Made by a program: the position numbers and the translations under genes | The notes under the pieces: model-generated | Told to the model about the DNA's origin: nothing | The model's input: only the letters and a program-made list of their open reading frames with translations | The model's database searches: none | NCBI GenBank assembly: GCA_026708185.1 | Contig: JAPOVK010000028.1 | Location: 1-59,645 of the forward strand | Source of the DNA: Gammaproteobacteria bacterium | GTDB taxonomy: Bacteria; Pseudomonadota; Gammaproteobacteria; Pseudomonadales; Azotimanducaceae | Direction: 5' to 3' | DNA length: 59,645 nucleotides | Part shown: piece after piece, positions 43,131 through 51,647 of the stretch | Numbering within the stretch: the stretch's first letter is position 1 | Layout of the letters: each line of letters starts with the position of its first letter

Positions 43131-45353
43131 ATGTCCTGGTGCGCGAAAATGCCCGTGCTGTGTACTGTCGCGGCTTGCTCGATCGCTGCCGCGGCACAAC
43201 AGGACGACGCTTGGCGCCGGAACGTCGCGGACACCATCTCGGCGACCTGCGCCATCCGGGGGCTCGATCTGAAGGCACCGCTGAAGGTGCTGCCCATGGA
43301 CGAATTCGAGGGCGGCTACACGCCCGGGATCGGCAGTGTCACTTGGGAGGCCGACCACGCCCGGATCTGGCGCGAAGGCTGGTGCGCCCTGGGCGTCTAC
43401 TGCGCGCGAGCCTCCACGTCGAACGATGTGGGCGCCGCGGCGCCTGGTTTCGCCCGCCCGGCCGGCTTGTACGACCCGGACAAGAACGTGCTGTTCGTGC
43501 GCGACGTCACCGACTCAAGCGCCGCGGCAACGATTGCCCACGAAGCCGTCCACGCCTTGCAGCATCAACACTTCCCCGCCCTGCGTGCCATCCACCTGTG
43601 GCGAAACCGGGACCTGGCCGCGGCTGCCAACTCCGTCATCGAAGGCGACGCCCACGTGGTCGGATGGTCGTTCGATCCGGCGCGGCGGACGATGCTGTGC
43701 AGCATGGATCCCGATCGGGCCACTTCGACGCACGCGAACTGGTGGCAGTGGGCGCCGGACGGTCTGTCGGCTCTCGAGGCCTTTCCGCACGTCTTCGGGA
43801 CCGAGCCGGCGCTGCGCGAAGTGCTCGCCCACGGCCACACCGCCATGGATCGCATGCTCCGCGAACCACCGTTGTCCACGCTCGCGGTGCTGAAGCCCGC
43901 ACTCGCCGAGACAGCTATCGACTTCATCCGCCTGCCCGAGCAATTCCCGCTCGACCGCTGCACGCCGGGTCTACGCAACACCGCGGGCGTCGTCGGCATC
44001 TGGGGGCTGCTGCGCCAGCACGGTGATCCCGAGGCGCAGGGCGAGTCGCTCCCGGCACTGCTCGACGCCTGGCGTGGCGACCGATTCGTCCACCTGTCCT
44101 GCCCGAACGATCGCGACGACGAGCTGGCTTGGCTGACGCGCTGGCAAACGCCCGGGGCCGCAGCCGCGTTCGCGGCGCGTTACCGCGCCATCGCCGACGC
44201 GCTGCCGTCCTATGGCGGCGTCCTTGGCAGCGTGCCCGCGCCGATCATCGCCGGGAGCGCCGTGACCATCGTGACCGCGGGCCTGCGCGACACCGTCAGC
44301 CAAATCACCCGCGCCCAGGTCAGGGGGTTCTCCCGGTTCGGCGAATGGGTCGGTGCGAACTGCTTTCCGGACCGCACGTGCGAGGACGCTGCCGGCGATG
44401 ACGACCAAGCCGGCAACGACTTTTACTGCACGCCGCCACGCAATCCGCCCGACCAGCTCGACGCCTGGTTGGAGCGGATTCGCCGTGCCCGGGCGGCGCC
44501 CGAACCGGAACCCGCGCTACCGGACCTGTTGGCCGAGGTCGGGCAGCTCGCCGCCTTCTGCGCGCGCAACGGCGCCGAAAACGCCGACTTCCTCACAGCC
44601 TGCCGCGCCATCTACACCGGCGCCCGCTACGTTGCCCAGCTGACCCGGGATCCGAACTACCAGCTACTGCCGTTCTGCCTCACCGAACGGGAAGTACGGG
44701 ACTGGGTACGAACGACGTACTACGCGAGTGACGAGCGATCGTCCTCCGCGGAGGCGAGCTTCACCGGCATCTACGGCATCGCGCGTGCGACCGTCGCATT
44801 CGCCGACAAGGGATTCGCCGGGTTACACGACCTGACTGCGGCTCCGCCACTGGCGACCCTCGCCCTGTTGCAGACCGGCCGGGACGACGTCGCCGTGATT
44901 GGCCTGCCGCGCGACGTCGTTCACGATCGGGGCTGCGAGATCTCCGCGAGCCACGCACAGGGCGCGTTGGCGATCTGGCGCCTGGTCCTGGGCGACGAGG
45001 CAGAGGCCGCGGACGACGCGTTGCCCGCCTTTCTGGGGGAGTGGAAGGGTGATCGGCTTTTCCAGGTACGCTGCACGGACGGCGGCGCCGATTGGATCTG
45101 GATCAGCCTGTGGCGAACGACCGATGCTGCAAGGCGATTCGCCGACCGTTACGGTGCCTTGAGCCCGGCTGCCTTGGCGGAAACCGAACTACCGGTCGTG
45201 CCGCCGATCGTCGAACAACGAACCGTGTGGATCGTCCCGTCGTCGCTGGATCATCTTCGGCCCGCACTGAAACGCGGTATCGAGGTGCGCGAGTTCGACG
45301 GCTTCGCCGACTGGGTCGCGAGCGGCTGCTTCCCGCAAAAAGCCTGCCGCTGA
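43131..45353 (+). CDS. Exported metallopeptidase-like protein with duplicated C-terminal module
   Basis: The 740-residue protein has a short signal-like N-terminus (LCTVAACSIAAAAQ, about 10-23). A zinc-site motif HEAVHALQHQHF lies at 137-148, with Glu171 in VIEGDAHVV as a possible third ligand, which suggests a gluzincin-type fold. A module of about 170 residues then occurs twice (about 248-417 and 573-740). Shared landmarks are LPALLDAWRGDRF/LPAFLGEWKGDRL, RWQTPGAAAAFAARY/LWRTTDAARRFADRY and the ending GEWVGANCFPDRTC/ADWVASGCFPQKAC. The second half has no HExxH. It follows the monooxygenase by 27 bp. I do not recognise a named family; zinc peptidase activity is inferred from the motif only. 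Confidence 0.72.
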   Translation: MSWCAKMPVLCTVAACSIAAAAQQDDAWRRNVADTISATCAIRGLDLKAPLKVLPMDEFEGGYTPGIGSVTWEADHARIWREGWCALGVYCARASTSNDVGAAAPGFARPAGLYDPDKNVLFVRDVTDSSAAATIAHEAVHALQHQHFPALRAIHLWRNRDLAAAANSVIEGDAHVVGWSFDPARRTMLCSMDPDRATSTHANWWQWAPDGLSALEAFPHVFGTEPALREVLAHGHTAMDRMLREPPLSTLAVLKPALAETAIDFIRLPEQFPLDRCTPGLRNTAGVVGIWGLLRQHGDPEAQGESLPALLDAWRGDRFVHLSCPNDRDDELAWLTRWQTPGAAAAFAARYRAIADALPSYGGVLGSVPAPIIAGSAVTIVTAGLRDTVSQITRAQVRGFSRFGEWVGANCFPDRTCEDAAGDDDQAGNDFYCTPPRNPPDQLDAWLERIRRARAAPEPEPALPDLLAEVGQLAAFCARNGAENADFLTACRAIYTGARYVAQLTRDPNYQLLPFCLTEREVRDWVRTTYYASDERSSSAEASFTGIYGIARATVAFADKGFAGLHDLTAAPPLATLALLQTGRDDVAVIGLPRDVVHDRGCEISASHAQGALAIWRLVLGDEAEAADDALPAFLGEWKGDRLFQVRCTDGGADWIWISLWRTTDAARRFADRYGALSPAALAETELPVVPPIVEQRTVWIVPSSLDHLRPALKRGIEVREFDGFADWVASGCFPQKACR

Positions 45354-45363
45354 TCAGTAAGGG

Positions 45364-46260
45364 TTACCCGCTGCAGCCAGGCAGCGCCTGCAGGACCGCA
45401 AGGGCCTGGTCCGGGTGGTCGGTAAAGACTCCGTCGACCCCCTGGGCGGCCAAGCCGATCAGCTCGTCAGCGAAGGATGCCGGACCGCGTTCACCGTCGG
45501 CACGCAGCGTGAACACATGCACCGACAGACCACGCGCACGGGCGCGCGCCACCAGCGTGGCGTCGTCGGTCACGGCAAAGCTGGACACGCCGATTCCGGC
45601 GGCGTAGGTGGCGATCTGTTCCAGGCCGCCATCCTCGGTCTGCGTCGCGTCGCGGACGAGCTGCACGCGCGGATGGTCGGTGTCCAGCTTCGCGAGCAGA
45701 TGCGCATCGAAGGACTGCAGGCGAATGGGCACGTCGTATCGGCGCAGCACGGCCAAAACCGCGTCGGCAAGGCCGGGCTGCAGCTCCGGGTGCTTCAACT
45801 CCGGATACACCCCCACGTTGCGCCCGGTGGTCTGGTTCAGGCCATGCACCAGTTGCAGTACGTCCTCCAGCCGCGGCACGCGGAACGTCGCGTGCGGATA
45901 GCGGTTCGCGCGGGGCTCGACCACGCGCAGACGGGCGATCTCCGCGTACGCGAAATCCGCAGCGTAGTACCGGCCGTCGTCGCGCCGGCGATCCGGGTAG
46001 TGCATCGCAACGTTCGTAGTCCGTCCCAGCGTGTCGTCGTGCAACGCGATCGGCACGTCGTCGGCGGTCAGCACCACGTCCGGCTCAATCCAGTGGGCAC
46101 CTTGACCGTAGCCCAAGGCGTACGCGGGGAGCGTATGCTCGGGCAGGTAGCCGGATGCGCCACGATGGGCTATCACATCCATGCAGGCCGCGTCCGCCAG
46201 AGCACTCGCCAAAACGACGACGCCAGCGAGAGCACGAAACGGGTGGCGATCAACGAACAT
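45364..46260 (-). CDS. glpQ: Glycerophosphodiester phosphodiesterase (GlpQ-like, exported)
   Basis: This enzyme hydrolyses glycerophosphodiesters to glycerol-3-phosphate and alcohol. The 298-residue protein has a signal peptide (FRALAGVVVLASALADAAC) and the GDPD TIM barrel with catalytic HRGASGYLPEHT, the metal site EPDVVLTADDVPIALHDDTLGRTT, and the usual long GDPD-IR insert (PDRRRDDGRYYAADF). The C-terminal end GVDGVFTDHPDQAL is typical. It is shorter than E. coli GlpQ (358). The start at 46260 lies 55 bp from the divergent AdoMet decarboxylase start, sharing a compact regulatory region with it. Periplasmic or lipid-anchored. Confidence 0.9.
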   Translation of the reverse strand: MFVDRHPFRALAGVVVLASALADAACMDVIAHRGASGYLPEHTLPAYALGYGQGAHWIEPDVVLTADDVPIALHDDTLGRTTNVAMHYPDRRRDDGRYYAADFAYAEIARLRVVEPRANRYPHATFRVPRLEDVLQLVHGLNQTTGRNVGVYPELKHPELQPGLADAVLAVLRRYDVPIRLQSFDAHLLAKLDTDHPRVQLVRDATQTEDGGLEQIATYAAGIGVSSFAVTDDATLVARARARGLSVHVFTLRADGERGPASFADELIGLAAQGVDGVFTDHPDQALAVLQALPGCSG

Positions 46261-46306
46261 GGGAACGGCCCATTGGAGTGCCGTTTCACGGCGCAAGCTG
46301 CTAGCA

Positions 46307-46321
46307 TGCCATAATATGTCA
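46307..46321 (+). promoter_or_regulatory. Operator-like dyad at the AdoMet decarboxylase start
   Basis: TGCCAT-AAT-ATGTCA is a 15-bp dyad with one mismatch per arm, overlapping the ATG. It shares the 11 bases CATAATATGTC with the larger dyad at 50394-50420, upstream of the second half of the same gene cluster. Position and similarity suggest a common regulator; none is encoded nearby. Confidence 0.4.
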
Positions 46322-46696
46322 CGTGACCCATCGACAGGCCCGGTCGCTGCCGGTCGCCATGTCATCATCGAGTGCTTCGGCGGCCAGGCGGATTTCGACG
46401 CGGCCACCATGGAGGCGTTGCTGCGCCAAGCGGCGGCCGCCGGGGGCGCTTGCGTGCTGTCCTGTCACATGCACCGCTTCGGTGCCGACAGTGGTGTGAC
46501 CGGTGTCGCCTTGCTGGCCCAATCCCACATTACCGTGCACACTTGGCCGGAACGCAACTACGCGGCCTTCGACGTGTTCATGTGCGGCGACTGCGACGCC
46601 GACCAGGCGGCCGAGGCCATCGCCCGGGCGGTGCCTGGCACCAGGGTCACTGTCCGTGGCGTCGACCGGCCGACCTCGGCGGACTGGAGAGACTGA
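46316..46696 (+). CDS. speH: S-adenosylmethionine decarboxylase proenzyme (prokaryotic class 1B type)
   Basis: This pyruvoyl-dependent enzyme makes decarboxylated AdoMet, the aminopropyl donor for spermidine. The 126-residue chain is the short Thermotoga/Bacillus-type form. The self-cleavage site is before Ser70 in AQSHITVHTWPE (Gln precedes instead of the usual Glu). Catalytic His75 and Cys90 occupy the spacings of Ser63/His68/Cys83 of the T. maritima enzyme. Related proteins in some bacteria have turned into arginine or ornithine decarboxylases, so substrate is likely but not certain. TGATG joins it to the lipoprotein gene, and a spermidine synthase lies two genes on. Confidence 0.9.
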   Translation: MSRDPSTGPVAAGRHVIIECFGGQADFDAATMEALLRQAAAAGGACVLSCHMHRFGADSGVTGVALLAQSHITVHTWPERNYAAFDVFMCGDCDADQAAEAIARAVPGTRVTVRGVDRPTSADWRD

Positions 46697-47670
46697 TGTA
46701 CGCACGCTTGGCCAGACCCACCGCGCTGCTTGGAATCGCGTTGCTTGCTGCCGCCCTTGGCGCGTGCAGCGGTGAGAGCCTGCGCAGTCGAATCGATGCG
46801 GCGATCGTCCGCCTCGACGCTGCCGTCGCGCGACTGGGCGACGACCTCGACGCGGGCCGGGTGCGCAATGCCGAACTCATCCGCCAGTACGCCGGCCGCG
46901 TTCGCGACGCTCGGCCCGACTTGCGCGACCTAGTGGACGTGCTGGCACGCGAAGGGACCCGCGACGGCGAGATGTACCGTTCGCTCGAGACGCGCCTCGA
47001 CGACGTACGCAAGGCGCTTCCCGACACCGGCGCTCGCGACGAGGCCTACGCCGGTGCCGTCGACGAACTGAACAGCCTCGCCCGCGCGGTCGTACCAGCG
47101 GAGTTCGGCCGCGCCCTAGCCGACCCGCTGAACGTCCTCGCCGACCTGTCGGACGGTGCCCTCCCGCGCGTGGATGCCATCTCCGCCGACGCGTCGCAGC
47201 GTGCCAACGCCGCCACCGACCTCGGCGTCGGCAGCCAACTGGTGGGCAATCCCAACTACGGCCAATGGCGCGCGGACTCGAGCGGCACGTCGTTCTGGGT
47301 GTGGTACGGCCAGTTCGCGCTGATGCGGGACCTGATCGGCGGTCCGCGCGTCGGCTACGGTGCCTGGGCTGGTGGGCGGGACTACAGCTACTACCACGAC
47401 TACGGCCGCGGCAACTACACCTCGCCTTCGGCCCGACAACGCCAAGCCCAAGTCGAGAACACGGCGCGGCGCAAGTTCACCTCGGAAGGTCGGACTTTCC
47501 GCAGTCCGTATGCGCGGCAACGGCAAGGCGCGTCGAGCAACGTCGCGCGCGCAAAGTTCGCGTCCGCGAGCAGTCGCTCGACGGCCGGTGTCAACCGGAC
47601 ACGCGCCGGCACGGCGTCCGTACGCGGCTTCGGTGGCGGCGGTTACCGCGGCCCATCGAGAGGCAAGTAA
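46696..47670 (+). CDS. Lipoprotein of the polyamine/PspA cluster
   Basis: The 324-residue protein has a lipobox LLAAALGAC with Cys near residue 24. A helical, charged region (about 30-165) looks like coiled coil. Then comes an aromatic segment (GQWRADSSGTSFWVWYGQFALMRD and GRDYSYYHDYGRGNY, about 195-245) and a basic Gly/Ser/Arg-rich tail with two related ARQRQ repeats. The W/Y-rich part looks conserved; I cannot name the family. It overlaps the AdoMet decarboxylase stop by one base and is followed by the DUF350 gene. It is probably the envelope partner of that membrane protein, which is inferred from context. Confidence 0.72.
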   Translation: MYARLARPTALLGIALLAAALGACSGESLRSRIDAAIVRLDAAVARLGDDLDAGRVRNAELIRQYAGRVRDARPDLRDLVDVLAREGTRDGEMYRSLETRLDDVRKALPDTGARDEAYAGAVDELNSLARAVVPAEFGRALADPLNVLADLSDGALPRVDAISADASQRANAATDLGVGSQLVGNPNYGQWRADSSGTSFWVWYGQFALMRDLIGGPRVGYGAWAGGRDYSYYHDYGRGNYTSPSARQRQAQVENTARRKFTSEGRTFRSPYARQRQGASSNVARAKFASASSRSTAGVNRTRAGTASVRGFGGGGYRGPSRGK

Positions 47671-47703
47671 CGCCCCCGGCGGACTCGCAAGAAAGGAGAC
47701 AGC

Positions 47704-48600
47704 ATGTTCGACTCGCTAAGTTTCTGGATCTGGGGCATCGTCGCGCTTGACCTCGCGGTCGCCGTCGCCGCCATCTGCGCCTTGCGCTACGCATCCGGTG
47801 TGCTGTTCAGCGTCGACTCGCGCGATGAGTTGGCGGAGAAGGACAACCTTGCGTTCGGCCTGGCGCTGGCCGGAGGCGCGGTGGCCGTGGCCCTTGTGCT
47901 CGCGGCCGCCGGCGCGGGCGATCCGGCGCTGACCTTCGCGACCGAGTTGGGAATCGTGGTCGCCTACGCCGTCACCGGGCTCGTCCTGCTGAAGCTCGGC
48001 ATGCTCATCAACGACTGGGTCATGTTCCACAAGTTCTCCGTCAAGACCGCGATCAAGGCGCAGAACACGGCGGCCGGTACGGTACAGGCCGCCAACCTCG
48101 TTGCACTCGGCGTGTTGATCAACGGCGCCGTCAACTGGGCGAGCGGCGACCTCGTGCAGGGCCTGCTGTCGGTGGTCGTGATGTTCCTCCTCGTGCAACT
48201 CGTCCTGCTCGCCGTAACCCGCACACGGGCCGCGATCTATGCCCGTCGGCACGACGGCGAGCGATGGCAGCACGCCATCGAGGGCGGCAATACCGCTTTG
48301 GCCGTCCGCTACGCCGGCCACCTGATCGGCACCGCCTTGGCGTCGTCCGCGGCCGGGGGCATGGTCTCGTTCGTACCAGGTGCCGATACCGTCGCGCTGA
48401 TCGCATATGTCTCGTGGTTCGTCTGGGCCGTGGTGCTAGCGGCGGCACTGCTCTTGTTGTCCACCCTCTCCCAGCGGGTCATCCTGGCCGGCGTCGACGT
48501 CGTCGAGGAAGTGGACAACCAGGGCAACGTCGGCGTGGCGGCCATCGAGGCGGCGGTGTTCTTCGGGCTAGGCCTGGTGATCCGCGCCGTCGCTGGCTAG
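47704..48600 (+). CDS. DUF350 multi-pass membrane protein (YjfL-like, two repeats)
   Basis: The 298-residue protein has about eight transmembrane helices arranged as two DUF350 repeats. Each contains a NLAFGLALAGG-like segment or its counterpart (GNTALAVRYAGHLIGTALAS) and a hydrophobic LLLKLG/LLLLST stretch; a charged loop follows the middle. E. coli YjfL is a single DUF350 unit in the yjfIJKL operon. The role is unknown. A strong AAAGGAG precedes the ATG. The genes on both sides (lipoprotein, membrane spermidine synthase) share its orientation with gaps of 33 and 43 bp. Confidence 0.88.
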   Translation: MFDSLSFWIWGIVALDLAVAVAAICALRYASGVLFSVDSRDELAEKDNLAFGLALAGGAVAVALVLAAAGAGDPALTFATELGIVVAYAVTGLVLLKLGMLINDWVMFHKFSVKTAIKAQNTAAGTVQAANLVALGVLINGAVNWASGDLVQGLLSVVVMFLLVQLVLLAVTRTRAAIYARRHDGERWQHAIEGGNTALAVRYAGHLIGTALASSAAGGMVSFVPGADTVALIAYVSWFVWAVVLAAALLLLSTLSQRVILAGVDVVEEVDNQGNVGVAAIEAAVFFGLGLVIRAVAG

Positions 48601-48643
48601 CGGATCCTTCGACCCGTAGTACCACCACGGTACGCTTGGTGAC

Positions 48644-50353
48644 GTGAAAGCCAGCAGCCGCTTGCGGTTGCACGACACGGCGCTCATCGGCGCAATGGGC
48701 CTGGTCGCTGCGTGCGGCCTGGTCTACGAATACCTGATGGCGCACTTCGCCGGGCGCATCCTGGGCGCCGTCGAACCGACCCTGTACATCATGATCGGCC
48801 TGATGATCGTGGCCATGGGGCTCGGCGCGTTCGCGGCGAAGTGGATCGCCTCGATCTACCGGGGCTTCGCTTGGCTGGAACTCGGCATCGCCGTGCTGGG
48901 CGGCACTTCCGTGCTGGCGCTTTCGGCCGCCGTGGCCCTCGCCTACGCGCTACCCGAGTGGCTGCGCACCGTCTACGGCCTGGACGTCACCATCGCACTC
49001 GACGGCGGCGTCCCCTCGAGCATGGTCGTGGTCGCCCGCTTCCTCCCGTTCGTTTCCGGCTTCCTGATCGGGTTCCTGATCGGCATGGAAATCCCGCTCA
49101 TTGCGAGGGTCCGCGAGCACGTGCACGAACGCCACTTGGAGCACAACCTGGGCACGATGTACGGCGCAGACTACATCGGCGCAGGAGTCGGTGCAGCCAT
49201 CTGGGTGCTGGTCTGCTTGAAAATGCCCATCGTTTTTGCCGCCGTCGGGGCGGCGGCCCTGAACACGGCCGTCGGTGCCGCCTTCCTGGTGATCTACCGC
49301 GCGCGGCTTCGTCCGGCGCATTGGCTGTGGATCGGCCATGGGCTTTTGGCCGTCCTGCTGCTCGTGCTGGCGGGTTTCGGCACGCAGTGGATGGCCCAGT
49401 TGGGCGACACCTTGTTCAAGGACCGGGTCGCCTATCGGCTGCAGACGCCGTATCAGAACATCGTCGTCACGAAACGCCACGTCGCCGTCGGCAAGCCCGA
49501 CGTGGTCAGCCTCTACATCAACGGGCGCCTGCAGTTCGCATCCAACGACGAGCGCATCTACCACGCCTACCTCACCACCCCCGCAATGCTGGCGGCGTAC
49601 CGCCGCGACCACGTACTCGTGCTCGGCGGCGGCGACGGCCTAGCCCTGCGCGACGTGCTCCGGTGGAATCCCGAAACGGTCACGCTGATCGACATCGACG
49701 CGGGCCTTCTGCGCCTTTTCCGCGGCGACGATCCCGACGCCCCGCATTGGCTGGCCGCAACGCTGACCACGCTCAACGAGCACGCCTTCGACGACCCGCG
49801 CGTGGAAGTGATCGAGGGGGATGCCTTCATCGAGGTGGAGCAACTGGCCGCCGCAGGCCGGCGCTACGACGTGGTGGTCGCCGACCTCCCCGACCCCAGC
49901 CATCCCGACCTGAACCGACTTTACAGCGACTACTTCTATGGACGGATTCGCCACTTGCTGTCGCCAGACGGAACCTTCGTCACCCAATCCACCTCGCCGT
50001 TTCACGCGACCGACGCGTTCCTGTCCATCGGAAAGACGATCGCCAGCGTGGGATTCCGCGTAGAGCAGTACCACGCCAATGTCCCCAGCTTCGGCCAATG
50101 GGGTTGGAGCATTGGCACGGTCCAGGGCCTTGAAGCCTCCGCTCGCATCGTCGCATCGGACAGGCCGGAGTTCCCCGACGGCTGGCTGGACAAGGCCCAG
50201 ATCGTCGCCGCGTTCGCCTTGCCGGACGCGGTTCGCGGCCGGAACGACTCGGTCACCATCAACCGGCTCGGCAGCCATGTGGTCTTCAGCTACCACCAGC
50301 GTGCTTGGCGCGAACAGAAAGGGACGTTCTTCGCTGGCGAGGCCATACCCTGA
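48644..50353 (+). CDS. speE: Membrane-embedded spermidine synthase (polyamine aminopropyltransferase)
   Basis: The 569-residue protein has about seven transmembrane helices in the first 240 residues and a C-terminal spermidine-synthase domain. This shows the AdoMet-type motif VLVLGGGDGLALRDVL, VTLIDIDAGLL, VIEGDAF and the proton-acceptor region VVADLPDPSHPDLNRLYS. The membrane part recalls transporter-like segments of large aminopropyltransferases. With the AdoMet decarboxylase three genes upstream, the cluster can make and perhaps attach or export an aminopropylated amine at the membrane. It starts with GTG. A 148-bp gap with a strong dyad separates it from the next gene. Confidence 0.88.
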   Translation: MKASSRLRLHDTALIGAMGLVAACGLVYEYLMAHFAGRILGAVEPTLYIMIGLMIVAMGLGAFAAKWIASIYRGFAWLELGIAVLGGTSVLALSAAVALAYALPEWLRTVYGLDVTIALDGGVPSSMVVVARFLPFVSGFLIGFLIGMEIPLIARVREHVHERHLEHNLGTMYGADYIGAGVGAAIWVLVCLKMPIVFAAVGAAALNTAVGAAFLVIYRARLRPAHWLWIGHGLLAVLLLVLAGFGTQWMAQLGDTLFKDRVAYRLQTPYQNIVVTKRHVAVGKPDVVSLYINGRLQFASNDERIYHAYLTTPAMLAAYRRDHVLVLGGGDGLALRDVLRWNPETVTLIDIDAGLLRLFRGDDPDAPHWLAATLTTLNEHAFDDPRVEVIEGDAFIEVEQLAAAGRRYDVVVADLPDPSHPDLNRLYSDYFYGRIRHLLSPDGTFVTQSTSPFHATDAFLSIGKTIASVGFRVEQYHANVPSFGQWGWSIGTVQGLEASARIVASDRPEFPDGWLDKAQIVAAFALPDAVRGRNDSVTINRLGSHVVFSYHQRAWREQKGTFFAGEAIP

Positions 50354-50390
50354 CTGCCGTTCGCACGTCGCGGACAGCCGAAAAAAACGG

Positions 50391-50420
50391 TTGACCTAAG
50401 GACATAATATGTCCTAAGGT
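50391..50420 (+). promoter_or_regulatory. Promoter with long operator dyad upstream of the DUF2170-PspA genes
   Basis: A -35-like TTGACC (50391-50396) overlaps a dyad of arms ACCTAAGGACAT (50394-50405) and ATGTCCTAAGGT (50409-50420) around AAT, matched at 11 of 12 positions. A weak -10, TAAGGT, lies at 50415-50420 with an 18-bp spacer. The placement of the dyad between -35 and -10 recalls MerR-type or repressor-controlled promoters. CATAATATGTC is shared with 46310-46320. Confidence 0.55.
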
Positions 50421-50501
50421 TGGGCTCGGATGCGGCGGCGAGTCGACCGGCCGCACCGAGATGCCACATTGGATGACACCAGACGTAGAGAGGAAGCCTG
50501 C

Positions 50502-50903
50502 ATGACCTTGGACGACTTGGCCTTTCGCCTGAACGAGTACTCCGGCGACGAAGGCACCACTTTCGACGCGTTCGTCACCGAGCGCGGCATCCTCGAAGTC
50601 GTGTGCTCGAACGACGACGAGTTCCCGATCCACGTCACCATGACGGAAACCCAGTTGCTGTCCGTGACGCCGCTTTTCTCGACTTCCGAAGTCCTGCCAG
50701 ACAAGCAGGGCGAACTCAACGACGCCTTCCTGCGCCTGAGTCCCGCCGTGCCACTGTCCTCCATCGGCCTGCAAGGGGATACCTACATCCTGTTCGGGGC
50801 GATGGCACTCTCGACGCGCCTTGAGGTCATCGCGCACGAGCTCGCAGTGCAGGCGGAGAACACCATCGACGTGCTCGAGGCCGTCGAGCACTTGCTGGCC
50901 TGA
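50502..50903 (+). CDS. DUF2170 (YjfI-like) protein
   Basis: The 133-residue soluble acidic protein matches the YjfI/DUF2170 family. It starts MTLDDLAFRLNEYSGDEGTTFDAFVTERGILEV and has the PIHVTMTETQLLSVTPLFSTSEV and LSSIGLQGDTYILFGAMALSTRLEVIAHELA segments. YjfI is encoded beside the PspA-like YjfJ in E. coli, as here. Its molecular role is unknown. AGAGGAAG serves as ribosome binding site. It is the first gene behind the dyad operator. Confidence 0.85.
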   Translation: MTLDDLAFRLNEYSGDEGTTFDAFVTERGILEVVCSNDDEFPIHVTMTETQLLSVTPLFSTSEVLPDKQGELNDAFLRLSPAVPLSSIGLQGDTYILFGAMALSTRLEVIAHELAVQAENTIDVLEAVEHLLA

Positions 50904-50946
50904 CGCAAAGCCGGCGAACTAGCTTACGAAAGCAAAGGAGATCACC

Positions 50947-51642
50947 ATGGGTGTACTTAGAGACATGTTCACCGCGCTCAAGGGCGGTGCAAACGAGGTC
51001 GGCGAAGCCATCGTCGATGCCAACGCGATCCGCATCCTGGAACAGGAAATCCGCGATGCCGAAACCGCGATCGCGAGCGCCAAGCAGAGCCTTACGCGCA
51101 TGAAGAGTTCCGAGATCAAGCTCAAGCGCGAGGTCGCGACCATCGACGCCGACGTCGCCGACTACGAGCAGAAGGCCGTCAAAGCCCTTAACGCCGGCGA
51201 AGAGGCGCTGGCGACGGAAGTCGCCGAACGAATCGCGGAGCTCGAGTCCGAGCGGGGCGAAAAGGCTGGGGAGCAAGCCACGCTCGATGCGGAGGTCCAG
51301 AAGATCCACGCCATGATCAAGGCGCGCGAACGAACCATCGCGAAGAACAAGCGCGAACTCGACAAAGTCCGCACGGTGCAGGAGCTGCAACGGGCAACCG
51401 AGAGCGTGTCCAAGAACTTCGCGGCGACCGGATCGAGCGGCCACCGCGTGTCCAAGGCTCTCGAACGCGTCAAGGCCAAGCAGCAAGGCTGGCAGGACCG
51501 CATGGAAGCCGGCGAGTGGCTCGAGCACCAGGAGGCCGGCGACGATCTCGATGCCAAGTTGCGCGCCAAGGGGCTCGGCGACTCGGCCAACACCGGTGCG
51601 AGCGATGTCTTGGCCCGGCTCAAGGCTCGCCAAGCCGGTTGA
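50947..51642 (+). CDS. PspA/IM30 family protein (YjfJ-like)
   Basis: The 231-residue, almost wholly coiled-coil protein of the PspA/IM30 (ESCRT-III-like) family starts MGVLRDMFTALKGGANEVGEAIVDANAIRILEQEIRDAE, differing clearly from the PspA at 478-1161. The amphipathic N-terminal helix should bind membrane; the end is a short domain with HRVSKALERVKAKQ. An AAAGGAG site precedes the ATG. DUF2170 upstream and the DUF4178-like gene 5 bp downstream give the YjfI-YjfJ-type order. It likely polymerises on the inner membrane, perhaps near the channel and polyamine enzyme encoded in the same cluster (inference). Confidence 0.93.
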   Translation: MGVLRDMFTALKGGANEVGEAIVDANAIRILEQEIRDAETAIASAKQSLTRMKSSEIKLKREVATIDADVADYEQKAVKALNAGEEALATEVAERIAELESERGEKAGEQATLDAEVQKIHAMIKARERTIAKNKRELDKVRTVQELQRATESVSKNFAATGSSGHRVSKALERVKAKQQGWQDRMEAGEWLEHQEAGDDLDAKLRAKGLGDSANTGASDVLARLKARQAG

Positions 51643-51647
51643 CGCCG

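Noticed and set aside
50391-50420. LexA or Fur operator upstream of the DUF2170 gene
   Set aside because: The dyad lacks CTG-N10-CAG and does not fit the GATAATGATAATC-type Fur consensus; the regulator stays unassigned.
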